DNA of 64,000 nt from Prorocentrum cordatum (GCA_963575745.1 CAUYUJ010009857.1:163501-227500); one strand, 5' to 3'; shown: positions 1 through 11,700, numbered from the stretch's first letter. Made by a program: numbers and translations. The notes: generated from the letters alone by a model not told the origin.

Positions 1-33
1 GCGTCGACATCGTCGCCGTCTGTGTCGATCGAT

Positions 34-73
<40 letters not shown>

Positions 74-76
74 TCG

Positions 77-146
<70 letters not shown>

Positions 147-159
147 TCGTCGTCGTCGT

Positions 160-203
<44 letters not shown>

Positions 204-205
204 CC
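1..205. repeat. (TCG)n microsatellite
   Basis: Almost uninterrupted GTC/TCG triplets from about 34 to 203, with a degenerate start. Translation gives only poly-R, poly-S or poly-V, so no coding claim is made. It continues beyond the left edge in degraded form. Confidence 0.95.
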
Positions 206-819
206 GATCGTCAGTCTCTGGCCCCCGAGGTGGCAGCCGCGTGGCGCGGGGAGCTGGAGAGGTACGGCGGCGGCCTCACCCTCGAGCTGGCGAGCCGGCT
301 GCCCCACCCCGACGACCCCGCGCTCGGGGTAGCGCTCGCGGGCTTGGTGGACCGGGACCACTGGGGCACTTCTGCCGAACAGCAGAGCAGCAGGAGGTCA
401 TGATACCGATAGGTTCCAAGGCTCCCCAGGATTTCCCATGCTTCCTGATGTCCCGCACCCGCTGCAGAATCGAGGGGGCCGCTAGATACTCTGGAAATCT
501 TGGAGCGCATCCCGAGCGAATCTTTCTATGACAGCATTCCTGCCCTCGAACAGGCCAGGCATCAGATTCGAGGCCTCGTGCCTGGCAGGTGAGGACTCGT
601 CTTCGGCGAGGATCGTCTCCGGCGAGTCTCGCGCCGTCGGCGGAGGTCGAGCGGGGAAGTCCGCTGGCGGAAGGCTGCGGAAGTTCCGCGGAAGGCGGCG
701 GCGCGCAGTACGCGTTTGTGCGCGGCAGACGCTTGCGGGAGTGATGCATCGAATGGCCTTTGGCCCATCCCGCCACCGTGCCTGGGTTGTGCGCCTGAGG
801 CCTCTTGGATAGGCGTGAG
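206..819. other. GC-rich stretch, no recognisable gene
   Basis: Open frames of 100-190 codons exist on both strands, as expected at this base composition. None shows a motif, a repeat or a family resemblance I can name. Confidence 0.5.
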
Positions 820-1395
820 GACCTCGTCGAGGCCTCTCGGGGGCCTCCTGGAGGCACTTCTGAAGCTTCTGGGTGCTACATTGGGGCCTTTGGGGGCTTC
901 TTTCGGGCCTCTTAGAAGCCTCCATGGGCCTCTTGGGGGCCAATTGAGGGCCTCTTGGGGCTGGGCGCCTCTTGGGGCGGAAGGCTCGGATTTTCGGTTC
1001 GTGTTCCCCCTCTTGGGCCTCTCTTGGGGTCGTCTTGGGGCCCTCTTGGTCTGCCTTGGGCGCGTCTTGGGCCGTCTTGGGGCCCTCTTGGGTCGTCTTA
1101 GGGACCTTTGTGGCCCGCTTGGGCGGTCTTGGGGGCCTCTTGGGACGTCTTGGAGCGTCGGGAGCTAGAAATGTGGAGAACCCCCAAAACACTGAAAAAC
1201 CATACGCAATGTTTTTTGGCCTCTCGGAGCCCTCTGCGGAAGGCTCTTGGGCCTCTCCTGAGGCGTCTCGACAGCTTCTTCGGCCGTCTTGAGGCCATCT
1301 TGGACGCCTTGGAGAGCTGTTGGGTCGTCTCGGAGGCCTCTTGGACCCAGCGGGGAGCTTCTCGGAACTCTCTTTGCCCGCTTCTGGGCCCTGCT
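820..1395. repeat. Degenerate CTCTTGGGG-type tandem tract
   Basis: Irregular repetition of a 10-13 bp unit such as GGGCCTCTTGGGG, with variants CGTCTTGGG and CATCTTGGA. It translates into LLGASWG-like low-complexity peptides. The same tract type recurs near 3.4, 12.0, 19.5, 20.6, 21.7-22.6 and 51.3 kb. Confidence 0.85.
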
Positions 1396-1809
1396 CGACG
1401 GGAGCGCTGTCCCTGAGGCCCACGCGAGACACTCCAGTAGCGCCCAGCCCCGCCTGGGAGCGCCGGGGAAACGGGGCGTCTAGAATCCTGGCTGCGGCAG
1501 CAGCACAGCTGCGAGCCTTGGGGGGCACTCCACTTCGTGCCAGAGGCACGGTGGCGGATCTGCACAGCTGGTCCTGTACAGTCGGACGGAGGTACAAGAT
1601 CGAGGTCGTCTCGGCGAGGGTACCTGAACGTGTTCGTGCTTGCTGGACGTTCTTGTGTGCATCCTGGGGCTGGGTACCCCCGAATGCTCTTCAGTTTGGG
1701 CCGGCGGAGGGACGTTCTATGTCCAAGGTCCGATTGTAGATGGGTGGGCGCATTCGCGGAGCGGAGAGGGGTAGAGTGAAACAGGGCTAGGATCAGGATA
1801 AATCGCTCC
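1396..1809. other. Unassigned GC-rich DNA
   Basis: No motif, repeat or recognisable coding region seen. Confidence 0.4.
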
Positions 1810-1850
1810 AGAGCGTTCCGGAGCGCTCTCAGAGCGTTCCGGAACGCTCT
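1810..1850. repeat. Two tandem 20-bp palindromes
   Basis: Positions 1831-1850 read AGAGCGTTCCGGAACGCTCT, a perfect 20-bp palindrome. Positions 1810-1829 are the same sequence with one change (GGAGCG for GGAACG). One base separates them. This is a short palindrome duplication of unknown role. Confidence 0.85.
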
Positions 1851-2987
1851 GGGGCGGCCGCGGCGCCCAATACATCCTCCAAACCCGCCGATTCTCAGAG
1901 ATTTCGAGTTATCCCGATCCGATTTTGTCCCGATCTTCGCGTCGTTTTATAGGGTGGGCAGGGCGCGGGGCGCCCAGCCGGCGCCACCCGTGCGCCCCCT
2001 CCGGCCCCGTGCAGCACCGCGGCTTCCGATTCGCAGCCGTGTGTGGACGGGTACACGGGCTCACCGAGCGCGCTACACTGCTCGCAGAGTGCCTGCTCGC
2101 AGGGGCCAGAAGAAGTGTTTTCCTCTAAAAGTTGGACGTAAAAGTCCCTCGCGGCGGATCCGGGCCATCTGCGAGCAGCGCCGCTGCGAGTATATAGTGG
2201 AGCGCGCTCGTCCACAGGCGGTGGCACAGCGTGTGTGCAGAGTCGCCGGCGCGCGCGCGTGCGGCAGGCTCGTGCCGCGGCGACGCGGCGGCGGTCATCC
2301 GGCACGGGCGCTCGAGGTGGAGCGCCAAGAGTGGCCCGTAACCTGGGCGGCATCGAGCGATTCGCGTTGTCGGAAAATCGCTCTGGAAGGCGCCCTGGGC
2401 GAACTCCAGGCGAGGGCTGGCGAATGCCGGTGATCTGATGAGTGGCGAATGCAACGTTTCATTTCGGAGGCAACGCCTTCCGGAACCATTTGGGCTCAAC
2501 ATTCCCCCTCTTCCTCCTTCCTCCTCCATGTCGCGCGCGTCTTATTCTTGCCAAGTGTCTCATCATTGTTCAGGCTGCACGCTGCCTTTGGTTTGGGTAA
2601 CACGTACCACAAGCATATTGCCTCAGGGGTAGCTTTGTGAAGCTCTGCCCGCCACGCGAAACGAACAAAACGAAACGTAGGAGTGACCCTTCGCCAGAGT
2701 GACCTTCGGTGCGGGCACAAATGGGGTCCCCCGATCACCGGTCGCGGTTCGACAGTAGCGTCTTGCGCGCCTGAGTCTGGTCCGCCCGCGGCCCCCCCCC
2801 CCAAAGCCGCGCACCAGAGGTCACTCTTGCGCAAGGCCACTCCTTGCGTGTGGCCACGAGAACCGCGATCTGTCAAGGCTGAGCGATGCACCACGTGGCG
2901 TCTGGAGCCAACACGGACTTCGTCACGACACGGACCTGCCGCTAGCGGATGGTGACATCATGCCAAAATTCTAGCCGCCTCGTGCAA
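1851..2987. other. Unassigned GC-rich DNA
   Basis: Overlapping open frames on both strands without family resemblance. A TATATAG string at 2191-2197 is isolated and is not evidence of a promoter here. Confidence 0.4.
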
Positions 2988-3030
2988 CCCCACCAGCCCA
3001 TCCAGAAACGATGCCCAGGCGAGTTGCCCC
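2988..3030 (+). repeat. Partial copy of dispersed CCCACCAGCCC block
   Basis: Contains CCCCACCAGCCCATCCAG followed by AAACGATGCCCAGG, shared with the modules at 20.15 and 21.28 kb. Only the right half of the module is present here. Confidence 0.7.
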
Positions 3031-3118
3031 GATCACGCATGTGGTGGAGCACGAGTGGAAGAAAGTCCGGGGGAGATGGATGCGGAAACGGGGGCCCGGG
3101 GGGACTTTGCCCGCCGCG

Positions 3119-3340
3119 CGAGGAGGAGGAGGAGGAGGAGGAGGAGGAGGAGGAGGAGGAGGAGGAGGAGGAGGAGGAGGGAGGAGGAGGAGGAGGGAGG
3201 AGGGAGGGGGAGGGGGAGGGGAGGGGGAGGAGGAGGGAGGAGGAGGAGGAGGAGGAGGAGGAGGAGGAGGAGGAGGTGGAGCGGGAGGAGGACGAAGGGA
3301 GGAGGGAGGAGGGAGGAGTGGGGATCAGGATTACGTAGGC
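3119..3340. repeat. (GGA)n purine microsatellite
   Basis: GGA triplets with interruptions; pure at 3119-3180 and 3238-3277. The purine strand is +. Confidence 0.95.
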
Positions 3341-3385
3341 GGACGAAGACGAGGAAGAACAGGAAGGCGAGCAGAAAGACAAGAG

Positions 3386-3552
3386 GCCTCTTGGATGCTT
3401 CTCGGAACATCTTCGAATGTATATTGAGCTTCTTCTAGTTCTCTTGGGGTCTCTTGGGAGCCTCGTGGTGATCCCGGGGGCCTCTTGAAGCGTCTTGGGT
3501 GCTTCGGGGGAGCATCTTCGGGCCTCTAGGGGATCTCTTGGGAGCCTCTTCG
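3386..3552. repeat. Degenerate CTCTTGGG tract
   Basis: Repeated GCCTCTTGG and TCTCTTGGG motifs, the same low-complexity family as at 820-1395. Confidence 0.75.
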
Positions 3553-4406
3553 TGAATGAGTTGTACTTTCTCGCCGACGCCGTTTTGGATGCTCTAACCC
3601 CTCGCCGACCGCCTTCCCCCCCCCTTTAGACCCAGAGGCAGGGGGTAGGGGGACGGTTTCACCCCTCCCGAAGGGCAAGACGTGAGGATTGAAGAGGTCG
3701 CCCCAACAGGCTGGTGGAATTTCAAGGAATCGAAGGGCGCGGGGCGCCTCTGTGTGAGGGCAGGCTAGGTGTAAGTCTTCATGTGATCCTCGGCGCATGT
3801 GTCATCCCAATCCTGTTCCTCGTGTTTCGTTTTGTGGCCCATCCCGGTTGGGCCACCTCGGCCCTGCGGGGCCCAGGCGCGGTCGCAATTCTGTCGGCCC
3901 TTCTCTGAGGTCAGGCCCACCGCGGCCGCTGGCTCTTGCCCCCGTTCTCCCCACACTGTGCATCGCCATAGTGGCCCCTTGCTCGACCTCATGCGAGTGT
4001 CGCCGAGCTCGGCCTGATTGGCGCAGCTGGACGATCTTGTTCCGACCACGCGTGCTCGCTCGAATCAATACGGCGACGGCGTGAACTTGCAAGTGCCATC
4101 GGAAACCTCCACAGGACCAGTTCAGCTTGAATGTCGACGACCGCGACCTCAACGTCTTTGCGTTGAACCCGTCCTGCAATGCTTCTTATCAAAGCAGCCT
4201 AGCGGCGCAGTCTCTAAGACCGGGGCCGGGAGCGAGGGAGAAGAGGGGAGTGTTGGAGACGAGCGTCACGACTCCGAGAACGCGTTTGGCTGTTCCTTGG
4301 ACCTCCTTGTGCGCTCCTTATCTCGCTGTCTTTTCGCCGCGGCGCCTGCCGCCGCCAGCGCGCCATTCCTCCAGTCCTCCCAGAGGGGGCCCGAGCAGAT
4401 GCTTGG
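3553..4406. other. Unassigned DNA with a partial dispersed block
   Basis: Positions about 3630-3720 resemble the left half of the 20.03 kb module (CACCCCTCCCGAAGGG, then CAACAGGCTGGTGG). The remainder holds open frames on both strands with no recognisable product. Confidence 0.45.
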
Positions 4407-4497
4407 CATCGCTCGGACGTGTGCATTTTTCCTTCGGCGAGGACCATCGAGGAGCGTCCTAATCGAAAAAAGACAGGAAATGGACGTCCGAGCGATG
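4407..4497. mobile_element. Foldback element, copy 1 (TIR CATCGCTCGGACGT)
   Basis: Positions 4407-4420 read CATCGCTCGGACGT and 4484-4497 read the exact reverse complement. The interior holds GTGCATTTTT and TCGGCGAGGACC, both shared with the copy at 5344. At 91 bp with no coding capacity it resembles a MITE or foldback element. No clear target-site duplication is visible. Confidence 0.65.
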
Positions 4498-4648
4498 ACC
4501 AGCTCCTGCCCAGGACCTGGCCCGCCTGGCCTGTGGCGCCTCGGGGCGGCGAGCGACGTCGGCAGCGCCCTCTGCGGAGAGGTCGTGGTATCGCCCTCTG
4601 GTGTTCCTGCACAGGGCGGGATCCTCCGTCAGGAGGAGCGTCGAGCTG

Positions 4649-4693
4649 CGAGGAGCACAAATCAGCATTGCCAATGCTGATTTGTGCTCCTCG
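4649..4693. repeat. Near-perfect hairpin 1 (22-bp arms, 1-nt spacer)
   Basis: The left arm at 4649-4670 starts CGAGGAGCACAAATC and ends AGCATTG. The right arm at 4672-4693 is its exact reverse complement. Only a single C at 4671 separates them. It directly abuts the hairpin at 4694. Confidence 0.9.
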
Positions 4694-4742
4694 ATCTCCG
4701 AAAATTCATTCCAATGCTGCATTGGAATGAATGTTCGGAGAT
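4694..4742. repeat. Near-perfect hairpin 2 (24-bp arms, 1-nt spacer)
   Basis: The left arm at 4694-4717 begins ATCTCCGAA and ends CCAATGC. The right arm at 4719-4742 is its reverse complement with one mismatch. The spacer is a single T at 4718. The centres of hairpins 1 and 2 share the CATTG/CAATG core although the outer arms differ. Confidence 0.9.
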
Positions 4743-5343
4743 CCGTGCAGATTGCCTGGATCGGCGCTGGACCCCTGTGGCGACGCCTCCAGCGGCGTGC
4801 TTCGCCACCAGGGACGGGGTGCTCCAGCGGCAAGCCAAGAAGCCCGACCGAGCCTTCGGCATGTGATGCTTGTACAGGTTGTTGCCCGCAGGGCGTGACG
4901 AGTTGGCTCGGCAGAAGGCGGCGGAGGATGGCCGGCGGCGGGTCCATCAGTGGAATGTGGGCGGAAGGCGGCGGCAGTGAACGCGAGACGCTCAGCATGT
5001 GAGGATCCAGGGCTTCTGGACTCGGTCAAACGTGTCGCGGTGGATGGTCCATCGTCGTTTGTCCGAGCCGCCCGGCATGGATGGTCATGGTCGCAAGGGC
5101 GGAGCAGGAATAAGTGCCGGAGGAGGAGGAGGATGAGGCTGTCACTGGAGGCCGCGCAACGGGGGGGCGATAAATACGGGGCAGCGAGGGCTTCAGAAAA
5201 GGGGCCCGTGAGGGCCCCTAAAGGGGCCTTGTTCGGGTCCAGACGAGGACCTTCAGGGTCCGAGCGGGGCACCTTTCTTCCCCCCCCCAATCTCTCGCCT
5301 CCCCCTGAATTCGCGCCCAATGTCAGTGCTTCTGTCTCCCTGG
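4743..5343. other. Unassigned GC-rich DNA
   Basis: Open frames on both strands with no recognised motif; nothing further seen. Confidence 0.4.
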
Positions 5344-5462
5344 CATCGCTCGGACGTGTGCATTTTTTTCTCGGCGAGGACCCCTCGAGGAGCATCCTTG
5401 AACATGTGGAAAAACCACGCACGAACCCGGAAAAAACACAAGGAATGGACGTCCGAGCGATG
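5344..5462. mobile_element. Foldback element, copy 2 (TIR CATCGCTCGGACGT)
   Basis: Positions 5344-5357 and 5449-5462 carry the same 14-bp inverted repeats as 4407-4497. The interior shares GTGCATTTTT, CTCGGCGAGGACC and CGAGGAGC, with about 28 bp of extra sequence. Two diverged copies 0.9 kb apart indicate a dispersed element rather than a chance inverted repeat. Confidence 0.65.
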
Positions 5463-5639
5463 GCCTGTCTCACGCTCACGCCATCGCTTGTCTCTGGACC
5501 GGCGTGCAGATCTGAACATGCACCGCCGCACGTGGGCCGTGCACCACGTCAGCGCGGGCGCGATGCGCTGCATGTGGGCCCTGGACTCCGCGGCTGGCGG
5601 CTGCGTGCACTCGGCGCAGGCCCTTGGCAGAAGCACGGA

Positions 5640-5921
5640 GGGGAGGTCAGGATGATCAGTAGTAGGATGTCGACGGTGGTAATGCTGCTGATGGTAAAGA
5701 TTAAGATGAGAATAGGAATGACGACGATGGTGATATGTCAACATCTAATTACGATGATGGCGATGATGAAGCTGGTGGTGGTGGTGATGAGGATGTTGGT
5801 GATGGTGATGACCATCATGGTGTGGGTGATGGTGGTGACGATGGTGATGACACCGACGACGATGATGATGATGCTGATGATGCTGATGATGCTGATGATG
5901 ATGGTGATGATGATGATGATT

Positions 5922-6002
<81 letters not shown>

Positions 6003-6330
6003 TGGTGTGGTGGTGGTGGTGGTGGTGGTGGTGGTGGTGGTGGTGGTGGTGGTGGTGGTGGTGGTGGTGGTGGTGGTGGTGGTGGTGGTGGTGGTGGTGG
6101 TGGGGTGATTCTGGTGGTGGCGATGGTGAAGATGAGGAGGAGGATGAGGGCGATGACTGATGGTTTGGCAATGTTTATGGTAATGGTGATGGTGATGGTG
6201 GCGGTGATGCGGGTGATGCTGACAACGACGACTATGATGATAGGGTGGTGGTGGTCATGATGATGGTGCTAGTGATAACGGTGAAGATCATGATACTGGC
6301 TGTGATGGTGATGGTGACGATAATGACACT
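5640..6330. repeat. (GAT)n changing to (GGT)n microsatellite
   Basis: Degenerate GAT/GGT from about 5650, pure GAT triplets at about 5928-6002, then pure GGT triplets at about 6003-6103, then degraded to 6330. The long Met, Asp or Trp runs in its frames are artefacts of the repeat. Confidence 0.95.
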
Positions 6331-6575
6331 GCTTCGGAAGGGCGCCGATGGCCAGAACGAGCTGGGCCATGGGTCTGCCTAAGGTGGTGCTCTGGCGAGG
6401 AGCTCGAGGTGGGGTCCGTGGTGCCCGCCCAGGGTGCGCCGCAGGCGAGAACGCCCCGCCCCTGGCCAGCCACCTGCGCAGAGTGTCGAGAGCACGCGGG
6501 TGGCGCACCACCTGCAAGTCCTGCCCTGGCCAGCACCCTGCGCGGCGCCCTCCGCCCGGTGGCTCCGTACGGTGC

Positions 6576-6730
6576 CGTTTTTAACACATGCTCCGCGTGC
6601 GGATCATGTATTAAAAATGCAGGGATTTAGTACTAGAAACAACGATGAGTTCATGCATAAATTCAATCCTAAATTAACCATGTATTAAAATCCAATATTT
6701 TTAAACATCCCATGTATTGAAAACTGCCCT
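6576..6730. repeat. AT-rich block with a 40-bp near-perfect palindrome
   Basis: Positions 6578-6596 (TTTTTAACACATG then CTCCGC) pair with 6599-6617 with two mismatches and a 2-nt loop. The CATGTATTAAAA string of the right arm recurs at about 6679 and, as CATGTATTGAAA, at about 6713. The block is AT-rich within GC-rich surroundings. Confidence 0.75.
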
Positions 6731-8366
6731 GTATGCTGATCCCGCTGTCGTTAGGCTGCTCGTGTACGCACCGTGCAGGCAGGGTGCTGAAATTGGTCCC
6801 GTGCCTCCCGCTCCTCTCGTTGTCCATTGGAGCGCTTCCGATAGGACCGCGTCCCCAAGGAACCACGTTGGGCTCAGGAAGGGCTCCGGTTTTCGGGGCT
6901 CTCCTCAGAGCCAGGCCGGGTGCCATGGCGACACAATGACACCTCTGAGGCACAACACCCTAAACCGAATCCGCAGGAGCCGGCAGTTTTCGTGGCATTT
7001 GTTGTTGCTACAACTACTTGTTTTATGTTGCTACTGCTGCTACTCTTCCCAGTGGTATGTCTACAACTTCTACTACTCGAACGACCACTACCTACTCTAT
7101 GACTACCATTACTAACTGCTCACACTGATAATATCAAGACTTGCTAACAGTAGTACTTAGAATGCTAATGCTCATTCGTAGGCAGGCTTATGACGAGTTG
7201 TATTATTACTATGGTTGGCGCTATTGGCAAGACTCGCACACATGGTGCGACTGCGACTGCACATGAAGATTCTACTAATTCGAATGGAGTCTACGTTATA
7301 GTTACGTTGATAACAATACTAGTACTGCTGCGACGCACCATACCAAAACACATGCGACTATCTGTATGGTTAGCAATGCACGTACTGATGTTGACAGCCA
7401 ATACTAACATTCATATTGGTACTAATGCTATCACTCCAATTCGAAGACTAATCCTAATACTATGCAGCGGGAGGCAACAGGAGCCACGGGAGGCAACGAG
7501 AGAACGGGAGACAACGTCGCCGTAACTGGAGACCACGTCGCCCGTCGGATTCCAGATCCGGTGAGGCACTCATTCGCTTCTTAGACAAAGGTTATTGGGC
7601 TTTCACAGAGCATTTGTTTGGGGGAAAGCCGTTGTTCCTGATTCATCGTTGCTAATCGTGGCACAATGACTGGAGAAGCTGTCGCTGCGCCGCGTCTGCT
7701 GCGGCCCCAGTCCAAGGCCCATGCAGTCTGTGCTGCCACGGCGACGGAGTGCCACAGGGGGCTCCAGGAACTGACTGACATCGGCACGGACATAGGCTTG
7801 CGGACGTCCGCGCGGACCCGAAGGCGTGCAGGACCTCTGGAAAAGTTTGTATTCACGGCGTTCCTTGCTCATCCGTGGGATGGGGGAGCCAGCAGACGAC
7901 GGCGAGCGCTGCAGATGTTCAAGCCTTGCCGTGGGGAAGCGGCCGCTCTGAGGATGCACGGGGTCGGCCTCATCCGTCGAGGCGCACACAGTGCACTCTG
8001 CTGCACCATCGCGACGTTGAGCGTCTCCAGCACCGGCGGAGGAGGAGGAGGAGGGCAGGAGCACAGGAGGGGCGAGGAGGAGGCGTTGCTTCCCGAGCGG
8101 TACGGTGCTCTTCGTTGGGGGTCCGCCGCGCCGCGATCGCCTCGCGTCGGTGCTGCCGCGCGGCAGGCGCAGTTTCCCCGCCGTTGCGGGATGCCCACTG
8201 CGGCGGCGTGCTTCGCCGACGCGGCGGGTGAAGCCTGCTGTGGTCTCCGGGGAGCCGAATGGCCCCGAAGGTTGCCGGAGAGCGGGCCACACGTAGGAGT
8301 CGCTCGCACTGGCGATGTGCATGCTGCGTGGTGCAGCTGTGGCGCGGTGCAGCGCGTCGTGTATGC
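6731..8366. other. Unassigned DNA, partly degraded trinucleotide repeat
   Basis: Positions 7010-7480 hold a degenerate CTA/ACT-type repeat. The remainder is GC-rich with long but unconvincing open frames on both strands. No family resemblance. Confidence 0.4.
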
Positions 8367-8530
8367 TTCGGGGGTGGACGGAGCTCCCACCCTGACACGT
8401 CGATTGGTGAACTGTCCGTTTTCGGTTCTCGAGAGGGGGGCGCGGCCGTCCTTTTCCGGGCTTGCGCCCGCCAGGTGTGGGCCCGAGGCCGTTTCCACGA
8501 AGCCGCGTTGTACTAAAGCGGGCTCTCTGT
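8367..8530. repeat. Dispersed 160-bp sequence, copy 1
   Basis: Shares CTTCGGGGGTGGA, CTCCCACCCTGACACGTCGA, TTCGGTTC..GAGAGGG, GGCCGTTT.CAC and TACTAAAG-type strings, in the same order and spacing, with 15,936-16,095. No coding content recognised. Confidence 0.65.
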
Positions 8531-8980
8531 CCATCCCCGAAGGCTGCAGCGGGGCAGCACCCCGACTCACAAGCCACGGGGCGCCAGGGGGCGGAAGCCA
8601 GAAGACGCGACCACTGGGGGGCGCAGCATGGCCCCCCGCCGAAGGGCATTCCGCACAGGGCTCCAGGGCGGCAGCCACGAGTCGCAGGAGCTGAGGCACC
8701 GCAGGGATATGGCGGCCAGAGGGCACCACCCGAAGGGCATCGGGGCGGCGGCTCGGGATCCATCGGGGCAGCACGGGGCGCCAGCCCTGAGGCGCATCGC
8801 CCGCGGGGCACCACGGGCAGCCACGGGTCGCGCGACTCGGGGCAAGAGGCTGTGGCGCCGGCCAGGACTCGCGGCAGCCGGGGCAGCCTCGTGAAACGGC
8901 CCTTGGCATGGGCACCACCTGCGGGGCACTGCGGCGGGGGGGGGGAGGGGCCTCCGTCGGCGGCGAGGAGCCCGGGAGGG
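8531..8980. other. GC-rich degenerate DNA
   Basis: Repeated GGGGCRCCACGGG-like strings suggest a worn minisatellite. No gene seen. Confidence 0.35.
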
Positions 8981-9172
8981 GGGAAGTCCCTCCTCCTCCT
9001 CCTCCTCCTCCTCCTCCTCCTCCTCCGCGCCTCGCCCTCGCCCTCCTCCGCGCCTCGCCCTCCTCCTTCTCCTCCTCCGCGCCTCGCCCTCGCCCTCCTC
9101 CTCCCCCTCCTCCTCCTCCCCCTCCTCCCCTCCTCCTCCTCCTCCTCCTCCTCCTCCTCCTCCTCCTCGACG
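8981..9172. repeat. (CCT)n pyrimidine microsatellite
   Basis: CCT triplets with GCGCCTCGCCCT interruptions. The pyrimidine strand is +. Confidence 0.95.
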
Positions 9173-9485
9173 AAGAGGGCGGCCGCGCGGCCGCGCAGGC
9201 GGAACGCAGGGGGGGACCTCGGGCGTAGAGGGGCCTGCCGAAATGCATCAAACGTCCAGGGGCGAGGAGGAGCCAGAGCCCAAATGGGGCCGTCAGCGAA
9301 GCACCGAGCGCGCCCGAGGAAGCGGAGCAGCGCCACACCAGAGCCGCAGAAAGCGCCTGGGGGCAGGGCGGTCGCGTGAGGAAAGGCGGCAGACCCGGCC
9401 CGGGGGGCCGCCCACGCGGCGCAAGACTGCGCGGAGTGCAGGGTTTCCCGGGCGCCGCTGCCCAAGGGCACTCGGCGGGCACAGA
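9173..9485. other. GC-rich, no gene seen
   Basis: Nothing recognisable. Confidence 0.4.
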
Positions 9486-10016
<531 letters not shown>

Positions 10017-10017
10017 A

Positions 10018-10265
10018 TGAGGAGGAGGAGGAGGCGCAGGAGGAGGAGAGGATGAGAGGAGGAGGAGGAAGAGTAGGAGGAGGAGGAGGAGGAGGAGGGA
10101 GGAGGAGGAGGAGGGGAAGGGAGGAAGGAGGAGGGAGGGGGGAGGGAGGGCGGGAGGGAAGGAGGAGGAGGAGAGAGGAGGAGGTGGGGAGGAGAAGGAT
10201 GGGGGGGGAGAAGGATAACTAGGATGATGATGAGGAGGAGGAGGAGGAGGAGGAAGTGGAGGAGG
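10018..10265. repeat. (GGA)n purine tract
   Basis: GGA/GAGG with G-rich interruptions. It is followed within 180 bp by the CCT tract at 10,440, so the two can pair. Confidence 0.95.
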
Positions 10266-10439
10266 AGGACAAGAAGAAGGCGCGCTATATCTTCCCCGCG
10301 GGCCGCTGCTCTAGATTCGAGTCCTTCCTCATTGTTGTTGTCGCCCCCCTTTTTTTGCCCTCCTCCGCCTTTCCCTGGTCGCCCTGCTTCTCCCACTCCT
10401 TCCACTCCAGTTCCCGCCGCTGCTGTGCGTTCTCGCCTT

Positions 10440-10858
10440 CCTCGTCTTTCCTCCTCCGTCCTCCTCCTCCTCCTCCTCCCCTCCTTCCTCTCCTCCTCCT
10501 CCTCTCCTCCTCCTGCTCATCCCCCTCCTCCTCCTGCTCCTCCTCCTCCTGGCCCATCCGGCACCTCCTCATTCCTCCCCCGTCTTCCTCGTCTTTCCTC
10601 CTCCTCCTCCTGCTCATCCCCCTCCTCCTGCTCCTCCTCCTCCTGCCCATCCGCCACCTCCTCATTCCTCCCCCGTCTTCCTCGTCTTTCCTTCTTTTCC
10701 TCCTGCTCCTCCTCCCCTTCTGCTCATGCCCCTCCTCCTGCTCCTCCTCCTCCTGCCCGTCCGGCACCCCCTTCATCCCCCTCCTGCTCATCCCCCTCCT
10801 GCTCATCCCCCTCCTCCTCCTGCTCATCCCCCTCCTCCTCCTGCTCATCCCCCTCCCG
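10440..10858. repeat. (CCT)n tract with a higher-order unit
   Basis: CCTCCT runs interrupted by repeated CTGCTCATCCCC and CTCGTCTTTCCT strings. Blocks of about 100 bp recur (CCGTCTTCCTCGTCTTTCCT near 10,575 and 10,672). Peptides from it are low complexity. Confidence 0.9.
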
Positions 10859-10977
10859 AGTCATCACGCAGCTCCCCTGGTCCTGCTTCTGCGCATCGCA
10901 CGATTGTGGTCTTTTTTCCTGGTGGGCTCCGGGCCCGCCATGGCCCTGCGTCCGCGGGTGGAGGCCAGGCCTGCTCC

Positions 10978-11046
10978 AGGAGGAGGAGGAGGAGGAGGAG
11001 GAGGAGGAGGAGGAGGAGGAGGAGGAGGGAGGAGGAGGAGGAGGGG
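10978..11046. repeat. (GGA)n microsatellite
   Basis: About 22 GGA triplets. Confidence 0.95.
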
Positions 11047-11643
11047 TGGGCTGCCAGTTGTTGCGCCGGCGCTCGCAGCTGGCCCTCCTCTCGCTCGCCC
11101 CAGGACCTCGTCCGATTCGATCGATCCGAACTCCGTAGACGGGCTAACGGCGATGTAGGTAGCGGCGGTGTAGGTCTCGGTGTTGTGGGAACGCGTGGTT
11201 CGCGCATTCCTGCAATTCGCTGTCTCGTGTTCGCTCGATCCATCCCCAGATTGGAAATGCAGGTAGGTGTGGTTCGTGATGTCCTACAATCTGGTTTCCA
11301 ACATCACCGTTAAGCAACATCGCCATTAGCCCGGCTTTGGGAACTGATGTCGGCTGTGCCGGACTCGGTCCGACTAGGTTCCGGCATTTCGACGATCCCA
11401 TGCGGTCTTGTGCTTGCACGGCGCTGCGGTGCGCAGCTGGGCGCGGCTCGATTTCGACTGTGCCGATGCGACCCGGCTCGATGCAAGTTCTGATCCGATT
11501 GCTGGTTCGATGTTGGCCGCTCCTGCCTCCTCCTTGTCCTCCGCCCGAGGCTGCCTTCCGAAACGACCTCAATCCAATGCTATGCTGCGCTTCACATGTA
11601 GCGTACTATGGGATCCTGCGGTTCTCGCGTGTTTGCTTGCTTC
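11047..11643. other. Unassigned DNA rich in CGAT motifs
   Basis: Frequent CGATTCGATC, CGATCC and CGATGC strings without clear periodicity. No gene seen. Confidence 0.4.
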
Positions 11644-11700
11644 TCCTCCTCCAGCTCCTCCTCCTCCTCCTCCTCCTCCTCCTCCTCCTCCTCCTCCTCA
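11644..11700. repeat. (CCT)n microsatellite
   Basis: About 18 CTC triplets. Confidence 0.95.

Noticed and set aside
4950-6260. 436-codon forward frame with Met- and Gly-rich end
   Set aside because: Most of its second half is the GAT/GGT microsatellite and the first half crosses a foldback element.
7603-9471. 622-codon open frame on the minus strand
   Set aside because: It runs through the CCT microsatellite (poly-Glu and poly-Arg) in very GC-rich DNA and is overlapped by equally long frames on both strands. No motif.
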